DNA from: Pseudomonas fluorescens
Lineage (GTDB): Bacteria; Pseudomonadota; Gammaproteobacteria; Pseudomonadales; Pseudomonadaceae
Assembly (NCBI RefSeq): GCF_902498065.1
Contig: NZ_CABVIR010000003.1
Span: 186,001 to 250,000, forward strand
DNA length: 64,000 bases
Direction of reading: 5' to 3'
Shown here: positions 38,301 to 48,466 of the stretch, piece by piece
Numbering within the stretch: position 1 is the stretch's first letter
Layout: each line of letters opens with the position of its first letter
Made by a program: the position numbers and the translations under genes
Notes under the pieces: generated by a model
The model's input: the letters and a program-made list of their open reading frames with translations, nothing else
Told to the model about the DNA's origin: nothing
Database searches by the model: none

Positions 38301-40310
38301 CTAGCGCTTTAGCATCGCCCGTATATCCGCCAGTGCGGTGTTGCCGCGAACGGCTTTGACTTCAACCGGCGTGTCATCGGTGCCTTCCCAAGCCAGGTCG
38401 TCCGGCGGCAGTTCATCGAGGAAGCGGCTCGGTGCGCAGTCGATGATCTCGCCGTATTGCTTACGCTTGGCGGCGAAGGTGAAGGCCAGTGTCTGACGCG
38501 CGCGGGTAATTCCGACGTAGGCCAGGCGGCGTTCTTCTTCGATGGTGTCGGCTTCGATGCTGGAACGGTGCGGGAGGATTTCCTCTTCCATGCCCATGAT
38601 GAACACGTAGGGGAATTCCAGACCCTTGGAGGCATGCAAGGTCATCATCTGCACGCCTTCGGCGCCATCTTCCTCTTCCTGCTGACGTTCCAGCATGTCG
38701 CGCAGGACGAGTTTGCCGATGGCGTCCTCGACGGTCATCTCGCCTTCTTCGTCTTTCTCCAGGGTGTTTTTCAACGCCTCGATCAGGAGCCAGACGTTAC
38801 CCATGCGGTAGTCGGCGGCCTTGTCGCTGGAGCTGTTGGTGCGCAGCCAGTTCTCGTAGTCGATGTCCATGACCATGCTGCGCAGCGCCGAGATCGGATC
38901 TTCGCCGGCGCACTGTTCGCGAACCTTGTCCATGAAACGCTTGAAGCGCGACAGGCGATCGGTGAACCGCGCATCCAGGTGTTCGCCCAGACCGATTTCG
39001 TCGGTGGCGGCGTACATCGAGATCTTGCGTTCGGTGGCGTAGTTGCCGAGCTTTTCCAGGGTGGTCGAACCGATCTCCCGGCGTGGGACGTTGATTACCC
39101 GCAGGAAGGCATTGTCGTCATCCGGGTTCACGATCAGGCGGAAGTAGGCCATCAGGTCTTTGACTTCCTGACGTCCGAAAAAGCTGTTGCCGCCCGACAG
39201 GCGATACGGAATCTGGTGGTGCTGCAGCTTCAGCTCGATCAGCTTGGCCTGGTAGTTACCGCGATACAGAATTGCGAAATCGCTGTAGGGCCGGTCGGTA
39301 CGCAAATGCAGGGTCAGCAACTCCACGGCCACGCGCTCGGCTTCGGCGTCCTCGTTGCGGCAGCGAATCACGCGGATTTCGTCGCCGTGGCCCATCTCGC
39401 TCCACAGCTGTTTTTCGAACTCATGCGGGTTGTTCGAGATCAGCACGTTGGCGCAGCGCAGGATGCGGCTGGTGGAGCGATAGTTCTGCTCCAGCATGAC
39501 GACTTTCAGGGACGGGTAATCGTCCTTGAGCAGCATCAGGTTTTCCGGGCGGGCGCCGCGCCAGGCGTAGATCGACTGGTCGTCGTCGCCCACCACGGTG
39601 AACTGGTTGCGCATGCCGATCAGCAACTTCACCAGCAAATACTGGCTGGCGTTGGTGTCCTGGTATTCGTCCACCAGCAGGTAGCGGACTTTGTTCTGCC
39701 ACTTTTCGAGGATGTCGGCGTGTTCCTGGAACAGCTTCACCGGCAGCAGGATCAGGTCGTCGAAGTCCACCGCGTTGAACGCCTTGAGCGTGCGCTGGTA
39801 GTGGGTGTAGACGATGGCGGCGGTCTGTTCCTTGGGGTTGCGTGCGTTTTCCAGAGCTTCGGCCGGCAGGATCAGGTCGTTTTTCCACGAGCCGATCATG
39901 TTCTTGATCTCGTCGACGCCGTCGTCGCCGGCGTATTCCTTTTGCATGATGTCGGTCATCAGGGCTTTGACATCGGTCTCGTCGAAAATCGAGAAGCCCG
40001 GTTTGTAGCCCAGCCGCGCGTGTTCCTTGCGGATGATGTTCAGACCCAGATTGTGGAAAGTGCACACCGTCAGGCCACGACCTTCGCCGCCCTTGAGCAG
40101 GGTGCCGACCCGTTCCTTCATCTCGCGCGCGGCCTTGTTGGTAAAGGTCATGGCGACGATGTACTGGGCGCGGATGCCGCAGTTCTGGATCAAGTGCGCG
40201 ATCTTGCGCGTGATCACGCTGGTCTTGCCGGAGCCTGCACCGGCGAGCACCAAAAGAGGGCCGCCGACGTAGCTCACGGCTTCTTGCTGCCGGGGATTGA
40301 GTCGGGACAT
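38301..40310 (-). CDS. rep: ATP-dependent DNA helicase Rep
   Basis: Rep is a 3'-5' superfamily 1 helicase that assists replication forks. The 669-residue protein shows motif I AGAGSGKTSVITRKIAHL, motif II VDEYQDTNASQY, motif III VVGDDDQSIYAWRGA, motif IV LEQNYRST, motif V VQMMTLHASKGLEFPYV and motif VI RRLAYVGITRARQ. Size and order agree with Rep rather than UvrD, which is about 720-730 residues and has a longer tail. Confidence 0.97.
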   Translation of the reverse strand: MSRLNPRQQEAVSYVGGPLLVLAGAGSGKTSVITRKIAHLIQNCGIRAQYIVAMTFTNKAAREMKERVGTLLKGGEGRGLTVCTFHNLGLNIIRKEHARLGYKPGFSIFDETDVKALMTDIMQKEYAGDDGVDEIKNMIGSWKNDLILPAEALENARNPKEQTAAIVYTHYQRTLKAFNAVDFDDLILLPVKLFQEHADILEKWQNKVRYLLVDEYQDTNASQYLLVKLLIGMRNQFTVVGDDDQSIYAWRGARPENLMLLKDDYPSLKVVMLEQNYRSTSRILRCANVLISNNPHEFEKQLWSEMGHGDEIRVIRCRNEDAEAERVAVELLTLHLRTDRPYSDFAILYRGNYQAKLIELKLQHHQIPYRLSGGNSFFGRQEVKDLMAYFRLIVNPDDDNAFLRVINVPRREIGSTTLEKLGNYATERKISMYAATDEIGLGEHLDARFTDRLSRFKRFMDKVREQCAGEDPISALRSMVMDIDYENWLRTNSSSDKAADYRMGNVWLLIEALKNTLEKDEEGEMTVEDAIGKLVLRDMLERQQEEEDGAEGVQMMTLHASKGLEFPYVFIMGMEEEILPHRSSIEADTIEEERRLAYVGITRARQTLAFTFAAKRKQYGEIIDCAPSRFLDELPPDDLAWEGTDDTPVEVKAVRGNTALADIRAMLKR

Positions 40311-40574
40311 ACGAAATCAGGGAGTCGTTTGCGAAATGGGCCGGCATTTTAACAGGCTCAGCGAATTGTGCTGCTCTCTCCGACTTGTGACGCAATACGC
40401 TATCTATATTTGCCGGTTTTGTTACTTTCACGCAGGATGCGCGATGAGTTTGCGTCTAATGTTCGTAATTCCGGATACAAAAGCCTCGTTTGATAACTGA
40501 TGTCATTTGGTCATTGGTTATCGGCACGGCATAATGCCCGCCGCCTACATCATTGCAGAGTCTAGGGAGCTAGC

Positions 40575-42248
40575 TTGTCTACGCCTGTCGAACCCTTGCG
40601 TTTGCTGCTACTGGCTGAAGAGCCAGCGTGGGCAGCGTTGTTGCGCGAGTGTCTGGCTCCGATGGGGAGCTCGGCCGTGCTCATCAGCGCTCCAAGCTGG
40701 GAATCGGTCAGCACTCTGTTCGATGACAACCGCAGCGCGGTGTTGTTGACGATCCCGGCCCTTCAGCCGGCGCCCGGCCGTTGCAATTTGCCAACGGTGT
40801 TGCTGCTCGAACAAGAGCCGCTGTTGCCGCCCGATGGCGTGAGCGACTGGCTGGTGCGCGATCATCTCGACCCTGGCATGTTGCGCCGTTGCCTGCGCCA
40901 TGTGCGCGAGCGCGGCGTACTGGAAAACACCCTGCAGCGCCTGGCCGAGCAAGACCCGCTGACCGGCATCGCCAACCGCCAGGGTTTCCAGACCTTGCTG
41001 GCTGCGCGCTTGGCAGAAAACGAGGGGCGCGGCCTGGCCCTCGGTCACCTCGACCTCGACAACTTCCGCCACGCCAACGACGCCCTCGGCCATCAGGCCG
41101 GCGATCGGTTGATCCTGCAAGTGGTCGCGCGCCTGAAAAGCCAGCTCGAGGCCGGCGATCAACTGGCGCGGCTGGGCAGCGATGAGTTCGCCCTGCTGAT
41201 CGACACCCGCCGCGCGCCGCAACGTGCCGAGTGGATGGCCGAACGCATCACCGAGGCGTTGGCCGAGCCTTATTGGGTCGACGGCGAAAGCCTGTTGATC
41301 GGTTCCAGCCTGGGCATTGCCCACGCCCGCGCCCAAGCCGGCGCCGACCCGCTGATGTGGCACGCGCACATCGCCATGCAGCAGGCCAAGAGCACCCAAG
41401 GCTGCACCTTTCACATCTTCAACGAACGCATCAACCGCAATGCCCGCAGCATGGCCGACCTCGAAAGCGAGTTGCGCCGGGCGTTGCGTCGCGATGAGCT
41501 GGAACTGCATTACCAGCCACGCCTGAACCTGGAAGACGGCAAGATTGTCGGCCTCGAAGCCCTGGTGCGCTGGCGCCACGCAGAACGTGGCTTGCTGCCG
41601 CCAAGCGAGTTTGTGCCACTGGCCGAGCAAAGCGGTTTGATCGTGCCGCTCGGTTACTGGGTGATTTCCCGTGCACTGCGCGACATGCAGGCGCTGCGCG
41701 AGCTGGGTTTGCCGGCGTTGCACATGGCGATCAACCTGTCGTTCCGGCAGTTTCAGGACAGCCAGTTGCTTTCCACCCTGAGCCGGCTGATTGCCGAACG
41801 TGGCGTCGAGGCGCAATGGCTGGAATTCGAACTGACCGAAACGGCGGTCATGCGCCGCAGTGATCTGGTGAAGCAGACCATGGATGCCCTTGGGCGTCTG
41901 GGCGTGCGCTTCTCTCTCGACGACTTCGGCACCGGGTTTTCGTCCTTCGTGCACCTCAACAGCCTGCCGATTGCCTTGCTGAAGGTCGACAAGAGTTTCG
42001 TCGGCGGAATGGAAGGGCGCGAAGAGAATCGCAAACTGGTGCACGCGATGATCAACCTGGCGCACAACCTCAATCTGGAAGTGGTCGCCGAGGGCGTGGA
42101 AACGCCGGAGCAGCTGGATCTGTTGCGCGGATTTGGTTGCGATCAGGTGCAAGGCTATCTGATCAGCAAGCCGTTGCCGTTGACGGAGCTGGTTGAGTAT
42201 TTGAGCTTTGGCAGCAGTCAGCAGCCGATCTTAGAGGTCGGGAGCTGA
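40575..42248 (+). CDS. GGDEF/EAL protein, probable c-di-GMP phosphodiesterase
   Basis: The 557-residue cytoplasmic protein has three parts. Residues 1-115 resemble a receiver fold without a clear phospho-Asp. A GGDEF domain (about 120-290) has GSDEF in place of GGDEF and no RxxD inhibitory site (EAGD there). The EAL domain (about 305-550) keeps EALVRW, NLSFRQF, ELTET, DDFGTGFSS, KVDKSF, EGVET and QGYLISKPL, so phosphodiesterase activity is expected. The start is TTG at 40575 after GGGAGC. It occupies the place of P. aeruginosa ProE (PA5295). It is divergent from rep. Confidence 0.9.
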   Translation: MSTPVEPLRLLLLAEEPAWAALLRECLAPMGSSAVLISAPSWESVSTLFDDNRSAVLLTIPALQPAPGRCNLPTVLLLEQEPLLPPDGVSDWLVRDHLDPGMLRRCLRHVRERGVLENTLQRLAEQDPLTGIANRQGFQTLLAARLAENEGRGLALGHLDLDNFRHANDALGHQAGDRLILQVVARLKSQLEAGDQLARLGSDEFALLIDTRRAPQRAEWMAERITEALAEPYWVDGESLLIGSSLGIAHARAQAGADPLMWHAHIAMQQAKSTQGCTFHIFNERINRNARSMADLESELRRALRRDELELHYQPRLNLEDGKIVGLEALVRWRHAERGLLPPSEFVPLAEQSGLIVPLGYWVISRALRDMQALRELGLPALHMAINLSFRQFQDSQLLSTLSRLIAERGVEAQWLEFELTETAVMRRSDLVKQTMDALGRLGVRFSLDDFGTGFSSFVHLNSLPIALLKVDKSFVGGMEGREENRKLVHAMINLAHNLNLEVVAEGVETPEQLDLLRGFGCDQVQGYLISKPLPLTELVEYLSFGSSQQPILEVGS

Positions 42249-42259
42249 CGACGAACGAA

Positions 42260-42349
42260 TGTGGGAGCGAGCCTGCTCGCGATAGCGGACTATCAGTCGA
42301 CATTAATGTTGACTGACATGGCCTCATCACGAGCAGGCTCGCTCCTACA
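42260..42349. repeat. REP pair (GCGAGCCTGCTCGC class)
   Basis: ATGTGGGAGCGAGCCTGCTC and GAGCAGGCTCGCTCCTACAC are inverted around 40 bases, between convergent genes. Confidence 0.85.
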
Positions 42350-42356
42350 CGGGATC

Positions 42357-43757
42357 TCAGTCCGGCTGGGCGACTTCGAAACGCTGCGACGACGGCTCCC
42401 GCCGAATCATCCGCTTCATCTTCCACTCAAACGCCAGTGTCAGGCTCACCGCTGCGCACGCCAGCCCCAGCGCCAACCCCCACCAGACGCCCGTCGGTCC
42501 CCAGTTCAGATGGAAGGCCATCCACCAGGCGGCAGGGGCGCCAATCAGCCAATAGCAACCCAGCCCGACCAAGAACGTGGTCTTGGCATCCTTGAGCCCG
42601 CGAATGCAGCCCATGGCGATGGTTTGCGTACCGTCGAACAGCTCGAACCACGCCGCCACCGCCAGCAGGCTCACAGCCAGTTCGATGACCGGGCGGAAGG
42701 CCGGGTCGTTGTGGTCCAGGAACAGGCCGATCAACTGATGGGGGAGCAGCCAGAAGACCATCGCGAAGCCGAGCATCGCTGCCGCGCCGAACGCGATCCC
42801 GACCCGTCCGGCCAGTCGCGCGTCCAGCAGCTGCCCGGCGCCGTAATGCTGGCCGATGCGCATGGTGATCGCATAGGAAAGCCCCGCCGGAATCATGAAC
42901 GCCACCGAGACGATCTGCAGCGCGATCTGGTGCGCGCCCAGTTGCGTGCTGCCCATGGTGCCCATGCACAACGCGGCGAAGGCAAACAGCCCGACTTCCA
43001 CTGCGTAGGTGCCGCCAATCGGCAGGCCCAGGCGCCACAACTCTTTCAGATACTGCCGGTTAGGCCGCGACAAACCCTGGCACAACGGATACGCGTCGTA
43101 CGCCGGATGCCGCCGAATGTGCAGCGCCAACGCCACGGCCATCAGGTTGGCGACAATCGCCGTGACCAGACCGATGCCCACCAGGCCCATTTTCGGCAGG
43201 CCGAACATCCCGGTGATCAACGCATAATTGAGCACGAAGTTGGCCACCGTGCCGCCGAGGCTGATGACCATCACCGGCGTCGCCCGGCCGATCGCGCTGG
43301 TGAAACCGCGCAGGGCCATGAAACTCAGGTAGCCGGGCAGGGCGAACGGCAGGATCAACAGGAACTGCCCGGCTGCCTGAACGTTGGTTTCAGTCTGGCC
43401 GAACAGCAACAGCACCGGTTTGAGATTCCACAGCAGCAAACCGGCGACCAACGCCATCAGCCACGCCAGCCACAAACCGGCCTGGGTCAGCCGCGCCGCA
43501 CCGACGATATCGCCCGCGCCCTGACGGATCGCCACCAGAGTGCCGACCGCCGCAATCACGCCAATGCAAAAGATCGACACAAACGAATAGGTCGCCGCGC
43601 CGAGCCCGCCGCCGGCCAGCGCTTCGGGGCTCAGGCGCGCCATCATCAAGGTGTCGGTGAGGACCATCAGCATGTGCGCCAACTGCGAGGCAATCAACGG
43701 CCCCGCCAGCCGCAGGATGGCCCAGAGTTCAATACGCGCTGGATGCTGCATGGTCAT
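42357..43757 (-). CDS. MATE family efflux transporter (NorM type)
   Basis: The 466-residue protein has twelve membrane helices and exports cationic drugs in exchange for Na+ or H+ in characterised relatives. Helix 1 reads LRLAGPLIASQLAHMLMVLTD, and the conserved QLAHM...DT and GAHQIALQIVSVAFMIPAGLS regions are present. The N-terminal half ends near residue 230 with a cytoplasmic loop (RRHPAYDAYPLCQG). The start may be 43757 (MTMQHPAR) or 43751 (MQHPAR). It is divergent from a LysR regulator that may control it. Confidence 0.92.
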   Translation of the reverse strand: MTMQHPARIELWAILRLAGPLIASQLAHMLMVLTDTLMMARLSPEALAGGGLGAATYSFVSIFCIGVIAAVGTLVAIRQGAGDIVGAARLTQAGLWLAWLMALVAGLLLWNLKPVLLLFGQTETNVQAAGQFLLILPFALPGYLSFMALRGFTSAIGRATPVMVISLGGTVANFVLNYALITGMFGLPKMGLVGIGLVTAIVANLMAVALALHIRRHPAYDAYPLCQGLSRPNRQYLKELWRLGLPIGGTYAVEVGLFAFAALCMGTMGSTQLGAHQIALQIVSVAFMIPAGLSYAITMRIGQHYGAGQLLDARLAGRVGIAFGAAAMLGFAMVFWLLPHQLIGLFLDHNDPAFRPVIELAVSLLAVAAWFELFDGTQTIAMGCIRGLKDAKTTFLVGLGCYWLIGAPAAWWMAFHLNWGPTGVWWGLALGLACAAVSLTLAFEWKMKRMIRREPSSQRFEVAQPD

Positions 43758-43910
43758 CACGCTCTAGGGGTCAAAGAGAACAGGAAAGCGTCGATTCTCG
43801 GCGCTCTGCAGGGTTTGCACAAAGGGATAAAAAGGATGGATGGCATGATTAAAACTCATCCAGGGGAGTTTCTGATAAGTTGACGAAATTACGCCATAGG
43901 AGCTTTCCGA

Positions 43911-44831
43911 ATGTCCCGTCGTCTTCCTCCTCTTTATGCCCTTCGCGCATTTGAAGCGGCGGCGCGGCATAGCTCGTTTACCCGTGCCGCTGAAGAGTTG
44001 TCGATTACGCAGAGTGCGGTCAGTCGGCACATTCGTACGCTTGAAGAGCATTTTGCCTGCCGGCTGTTTCACCGCAGCGGGCGCAATTTGCAACTGACCG
44101 AGTCGGCGCGGCTGATCCTGCCGGGCATTCGCGAAGGATTCACCGCCCTTGAGCGCGCCTGCAATACCTTGCGCGCCGAAGATGACATCCTGCGCATGAA
44201 GGCGCCGTCGACCCTGACCATGCGCTGGCTGCTGGCGCGGCTCAGCCGCTTCCGCCACCTGCAACCGGGTAACGAGGTGCAACTGACCAGCGCCTGGATG
44301 GACATCGACTCGGTGGACTTCAACCATGAACCGTTCGACTGCGCCGTGATCCTCAGCAACGGGCATTTTCCGCCGGACTGGGAGGCGAGTCTGCTGTTCC
44401 CGGAGGAACTGATTCCGGTCGGCGCGCCGAATCTTCTGAAGGATCAACCGTGGGACGTCGCGCGCCTGGCCAATGCCGAATTGCTGCACCCGACGCCGGA
44501 CCGACGTGACTGGCGCAACTGGCTTGAGCGCATGGGATTGACCGATCAGGTGTCGCTCAAGGGCGGACAGGTGTTCGATACGCTGGAGCTGGGGATGATT
44601 GCCGCCGCCCGGGGTTATGGCGTGTCCATGGGCGATCTTTTGATGGTGGCCGAGGATGTGGCGCAGGGCCGTCTGAGTTTGCCGTGGCCGACTGCCGTCG
44701 CCAGCGGTGAGCATTATTACCTCGTCTGGCCGAAAACCCGCCCCGGAGGTGAACGTTTGCGCCGCCTCAGCGATTTTCTGCAAAGCGAAGCGCAGGCCAT
44801 GAAATTGCCGGACGTCGAGCACTTGAGCTGA
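43911..44831 (+). CDS. LysR family transcriptional regulator (GcvA-like)
   Basis: The 306-residue protein starts with the LysR HTH (ALRAFEAAARHSSFTRAAEELSITQSAVSRHIRTLE) and continues into a periplasmic-binding-fold effector domain. MSRRLPPLYALRAFEAAAR is typical of the GcvA/AmpR branch. It lies 153 bp from the divergent MATE gene, a common regulator-target layout. Effector unknown. Confidence 0.92.
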   Translation: MSRRLPPLYALRAFEAAARHSSFTRAAEELSITQSAVSRHIRTLEEHFACRLFHRSGRNLQLTESARLILPGIREGFTALERACNTLRAEDDILRMKAPSTLTMRWLLARLSRFRHLQPGNEVQLTSAWMDIDSVDFNHEPFDCAVILSNGHFPPDWEASLLFPEELIPVGAPNLLKDQPWDVARLANAELLHPTPDRRDWRNWLERMGLTDQVSLKGGQVFDTLELGMIAAARGYGVSMGDLLMVAEDVAQGRLSLPWPTAVASGEHYYLVWPKTRPGGERLRRLSDFLQSEAQAMKLPDVEHLS

Positions 44832-45012
44832 ATCGATAGAGCCCTCGAAATAGCGGCCTTGAGCCATATCCCGGCTTTTTACTCAAGTATTCAGGTTTGC
44901 CGCCGAAAATCTGCAGATGGAACCTTCGTGCAGGTTCGACGCAATTCCCATTATTAGAAATTTTGCTGAGTAGCCGATCAAGGAGGATCAGATCGCTCGG
45001 CCAGGAGCTGTC

Positions 45013-46989
45013 ATGTCTCAACCTCGTGCCCGGATTGCCTCACAGCTTGGTCTTGCGCTCGCCGTTATTCTGGCGATTGTCATCAGCGGCAGCACCCTGT
45101 TCGCCTTGCGTTCGCTGGACACGGCCAACCTCGCTACCCGCGAAGAACACCTGGCCAGCGAGGCGAGGTTGCTGGCCGACCAGTTGAGTACGTTTCACGG
45201 CACATTGCGTGAAAGTACCCAACGCCTGGCGGGGCTGTTCGAGAAGCGCTTCAGCGCAGGGTTGAGCGTACATCCGGACGAACCGGTGACCGTGGCGGGC
45301 ACGCAGACCCCCGGCCTGCACTTGGGCAGCGAGGTGCTGAACAACAACTTCAAGGAAGTGGACGAGTTCAAGCAAATGACCGCGGGCGTTGCGACGGTGT
45401 TCGTGCGCAGCGGCGATGAGTTCATTCGGGTCAGTACGAACGTCACTAAACAGGACGGCAGCCGCGCCATCGGCACGTTGCTCGATCATGCGAACCCGGC
45501 TTACACGCGCCTGTTGGCGGGGCAGAATTACGTGGGTCGAGCCTTGCTGTTCGAACGCTTCTACATGTCGCAATACACCCCCGTACGCGACAGCAGCGGT
45601 AAGGTTATTGCCGTGCTGTACGTAGGGTTCGATTACACCGACGCGCAGAACGCGCAATTTGCCAACCTCACACGCTTCCGCATCGGGCAGACCGGTTCTC
45701 TGGCATTGCTCGATGAGCAGAACAAATGGCTGGTGCCGATTGCAGGCGTGCAAGCACCGGATCAAGCGGTCAAGACGATAAACAGTCTGGCCAAGACGCC
45801 GGGTAAAGGTGAGTTCTGGAGCGACAAATCCGAAGACTTCTACAGCATTGCCGTGCCATTTGAAGGCGGGCCGTGGTCAGTCGTGGCGAGCATGCCGAAA
45901 AGCGAAATCCGTGCTGTCACCTGGGCTGTCGGCATTCAATTGGCAATTGGCAGCCTGCTGGCGATGTTGATCGCCGTGGGCTCGGCTGTCTGGCTGCTGC
46001 GCAGCAAGCTGGCGCCGCTGGGTGATCTGGTACGTCAGGCCGAAGCTTTGGGTGCGGGTGATCTGAGCGTGCGTCTGAATGTGTCGAGCAACGACGAAAT
46101 CGGTCAGTTGGCCCGCGCCTTCAACCAGATGAGCCAAGCGCTGTCGACCATGGTCGAGCACATCCGCAAGGCCTCGCAAGAGGTCAACAGCCGTGCCCAG
46201 GCGTTGTCCGGTTTGTCGGGTGGTGCCTATGAAGGCATGGAGCAGCAGTCCGGCGAGATCACCAGCATGGCCGGCGCCGTGGAAGAATTCAGCGCCACCT
46301 CGTTGAACATTGCCGACAACATGGGCAGCACTCAGCGTCTGGCGCAGGAAAACGCACAGCAAACCCAGATCGGTCGTACATCGATGGATGAAGCGTCCTC
46401 GTCCTTGGAGCAAATCGCTGGCGCGCTGAACAGCACCGCCACGGTGATCAACACCTTGGGTCAGCGTTCGCAGGAAATCGGGGGCATTGTCGGCGTGATC
46501 ACCTCGATTGCCGAGCAAACCAACCTGCTGGCGCTCAACGCCGCCATCGAAGCGGCGCGTGCCGGTGAACAAGGTCGCGGTTTTGCGGTGGTGGCCGATG
46601 AAGTGCGCAACCTGGCTTCACGCACCCGCCAGGCCACTGACGAAATTTCCGGGATGATCCAAAGCATTCAGCAGGAAACCGGCAACGCCATCAGCACCAT
46701 GGAGCAGGGCAACGTTCTGATGCAGGAAGGCTTGTCGCGCAACGCCAATGTCGCTTCAGCACTGGCGCGGATCGATGAGCAAAGCCGTTCCGCCGGTGAA
46801 CAATTCGCGGCGATCACCACGGCGACCCAGGAGCAGAGCAGCACCGCGACCCTGCTCAGCAGCAACCTGCAAAGCATTGCGCTGGCGAACAGCGAGCAAC
46901 GGGAAGTGGTGTCGAACCTGGCGGTTACTGCCAAGGAGCTTGAAAGCCTGGCGGCGGACTTGCGTTCTGAGGTTGACCGGTTTCGGTGA
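45013..46989 (+). CDS. Methyl-accepting chemotaxis protein with Cache-type sensor
   Basis: The 658-residue transmembrane receptor has TM1 at about 12-33, a periplasmic Cache_3-Cache_2-like domain (about 40-300, [20 protein letters not shown]... [20 protein letters not shown]), TM2 at about 305-327, HAMP at about 328-380 and a long cytoplasmic coiled coil. The signalling tip has the invariant [20 protein letters not shown]. No C-terminal NWETF pentapeptide is present, so methylation enzymes must act without that tether. Ligand unknown; organic acids are common ligands of this sensor type. Confidence 0.92.
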   Translation: MSQPRARIASQLGLALAVILAIVISGSTLFALRSLDTANLATREEHLASEARLLADQLSTFHGTLRESTQRLAGLFEKRFSAGLSVHPDEPVTVAGTQTPGLHLGSEVLNNNFKEVDEFKQMTAGVATVFVRSGDEFIRVSTNVTKQDGSRAIGTLLDHANPAYTRLLAGQNYVGRALLFERFYMSQYTPVRDSSGKVIAVLYVGFDYTDAQNAQFANLTRFRIGQTGSLALLDEQNKWLVPIAGVQAPDQAVKTINSLAKTPGKGEFWSDKSEDFYSIAVPFEGGPWSVVASMPKSEIRAVTWAVGIQLAIGSLLAMLIAVGSAVWLLRSKLAPLGDLVRQAEALGAGDLSVRLNVSSNDEIGQLARAFNQMSQALSTMVEHIRKASQEVNSRAQALSGLSGGAYEGMEQQSGEITSMAGAVEEFSATSLNIADNMGSTQRLAQENAQQTQIGRTSMDEASSSLEQIAGALNSTATVINTLGQRSQEIGGIVGVITSIAEQTNLLALNAAIEAARAGEQGRGFAVVADEVRNLASRTRQATDEISGMIQSIQQETGNAISTMEQGNVLMQEGLSRNANVASALARIDEQSRSAGEQFAAITTATQEQSSTATLLSSNLQSIALANSEQREVVSNLAVTAKELESLAADLRSEVDRFR

Positions 46990-47005
46990 GGCGTCTCTGA
47001 AGTAG

Positions 47006-47098
47006 TCATCGCGAGTAGGCTCGCTCCCACATTAGAACTGCGGTGTTCACAAATATTGTGTTCGCCTCAGATCCAATGTGGGAGCGAGCCTGCTCGCC
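47006..47098. repeat. REP pair, tail to tail
   Basis: ATCGCGAGTAGGCTCGCTCC and GTGGGAGCGAGCCTGCTCGC are inverted around 45 bases after the chemoreceptor gene. Confidence 0.8.
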
Positions 47099-47246
47099 AA
47101 GGGATCGACCCCATTTTCGATTTGCCGCACATTCGCGGATCAATACCCCTCGGTTGTCTTCTTGGCGTTTGTCTCCCATCTTTTAACTTGATGAATCGTT
47201 TCAGCAAGTCTATAAAAATGGCACAACTCCAAGAAAGGCTCCTGCC

Positions 47247-48461
47247 ATGACTCCGCTCAAACTCATCATCGCGCTCAGCGCATTCTCTGCTGCCTCCCAC
47301 GCCATGGCCTGGGACTACGTTCTTCTCGACACCGAAAAGGCTGCCCAGAACTGGCAAATCACCAGCCAGCAACTCGGGGTGAAAACCGACAAACCCTTTT
47401 CCGTAACCCTGCGAACTCTGCACGGCGGTCGGCAGGAGGGTGTCAGCATCGTCGACATCGATAACGGCACGATGAAACTCTCGGTGGTGCCTACTCGCGG
47501 GATGAACGTCCTGCAAGCCTCGGTCGGCAATGTGCGTATGGGCTGGGATTCGCCGGTCAAGGAAGTGGTCAATCCATCCTTCATCGAACTCAACGGTCGT
47601 GGTGGACTGGGCTGGCTGGAAGGTTTCAACGAGTTGGTCACCCGCTGCGGCTACGAGTGGGTCGGCCACCCCGGTATGGACAACGGCGAGTTGCTGACTC
47701 TGCACGGCCGCGCTGCCAACATCCCGGCCAGCACCGTCACCCTGCACATCGACGAAAAACCGCCGTATGCCATCAGCCTGCGCGGCGAGCTGAAAGAGCA
47801 GGCGTTCAAGAAAGTCGACTTTTCTGTCACAACCGAACTGGTCACTGAACCGGGCAGTGTGAGCTTCAGCCTCAACGACACTCTGACCAATAACGGCGAC
47901 TATCCGAAGGAATACCAGGCGCTGTACCACAGTAACTTCAGCACCCCGTTCCTTGAGCAGGGCGCCCGCTTCGCCGCACCGGTGAAGCAGGTCTCGCCGT
48001 TCAATGACAAGGCCAAAGACGACCTGCCGGACTGGCAGACCTACCGCGCACCGACCAAGGACTACGACGAAACGGTTTACAACGTCGTGCCATATGCCGA
48101 CGCCAAGGGCGATACGCTGACGGTCCTGCACAACAAGGCCGCTAACCTGGGCATTTCGGTCGGCTTCAACACTCAAACGCTGCCCGTGTTTTCGCTGTGG
48201 AAAAACACCGATACCCAAGGCCAGGGCTACGTCACCGGTCTCGAGCCGGGGACCAGCTTCTCCTATAACCGGCGCTATCAGCGGCCGCTGGGGCTGGTGC
48301 CGACGATTGCACCGAAGGAGCACAAGCAGTTTCAGATCAGCTACAGCCTGTTGGCGGACAAGGGTGCTGTGGACAAGGCGCTGAAACGGGTGAGTGATAT
48401 TCAGGGCGGGCGTGAAACCGAGGTGCGGCAGACGCCGTTGGTGGATCTCACCAAGGAGTGA
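47247..48461 (+). CDS. Exported aldose 1-epimerase-like protein (DUF4432)
   Basis: The 404-residue protein has a signal peptide (MTPLKLIIALSAFSAASHAMA) and a galactose-mutarotase-like beta-sandwich. VPTRGMNVLQASVGNVRMGWDSP, GLGWLEGFNELVTRCGYEW and LHGRAANIPAS are DUF4432 landmarks. His and Glu residues suited to sugar binding are seen, but the active-site assignment is uncertain. Most members are cytoplasmic and sit in sugar operons. This one stands alone and appears periplasmic. Confidence 0.82.
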   Translation: MTPLKLIIALSAFSAASHAMAWDYVLLDTEKAAQNWQITSQQLGVKTDKPFSVTLRTLHGGRQEGVSIVDIDNGTMKLSVVPTRGMNVLQASVGNVRMGWDSPVKEVVNPSFIELNGRGGLGWLEGFNELVTRCGYEWVGHPGMDNGELLTLHGRAANIPASTVTLHIDEKPPYAISLRGELKEQAFKKVDFSVTTELVTEPGSVSFSLNDTLTNNGDYPKEYQALYHSNFSTPFLEQGARFAAPVKQVSPFNDKAKDDLPDWQTYRAPTKDYDETVYNVVPYADAKGDTLTVLHNKAANLGISVGFNTQTLPVFSLWKNTDTQGQGYVTGLEPGTSFSYNRRYQRPLGLVPTIAPKEHKQFQISYSLLADKGAVDKALKRVSDIQGGRETEVRQTPLVDLTKE

Positions 48462-48466
48462 CTTCA

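Noticed and set aside
38457..40352. 631-codon frame antisense to rep
   Set aside because: Shadow frame; rep itself has all helicase motifs and needs this DNA.
42261..43883. 540-codon frame antisense to the MATE gene
   Set aside because: Begins in a REP element and is an Arg/Gln/His-rich shadow.
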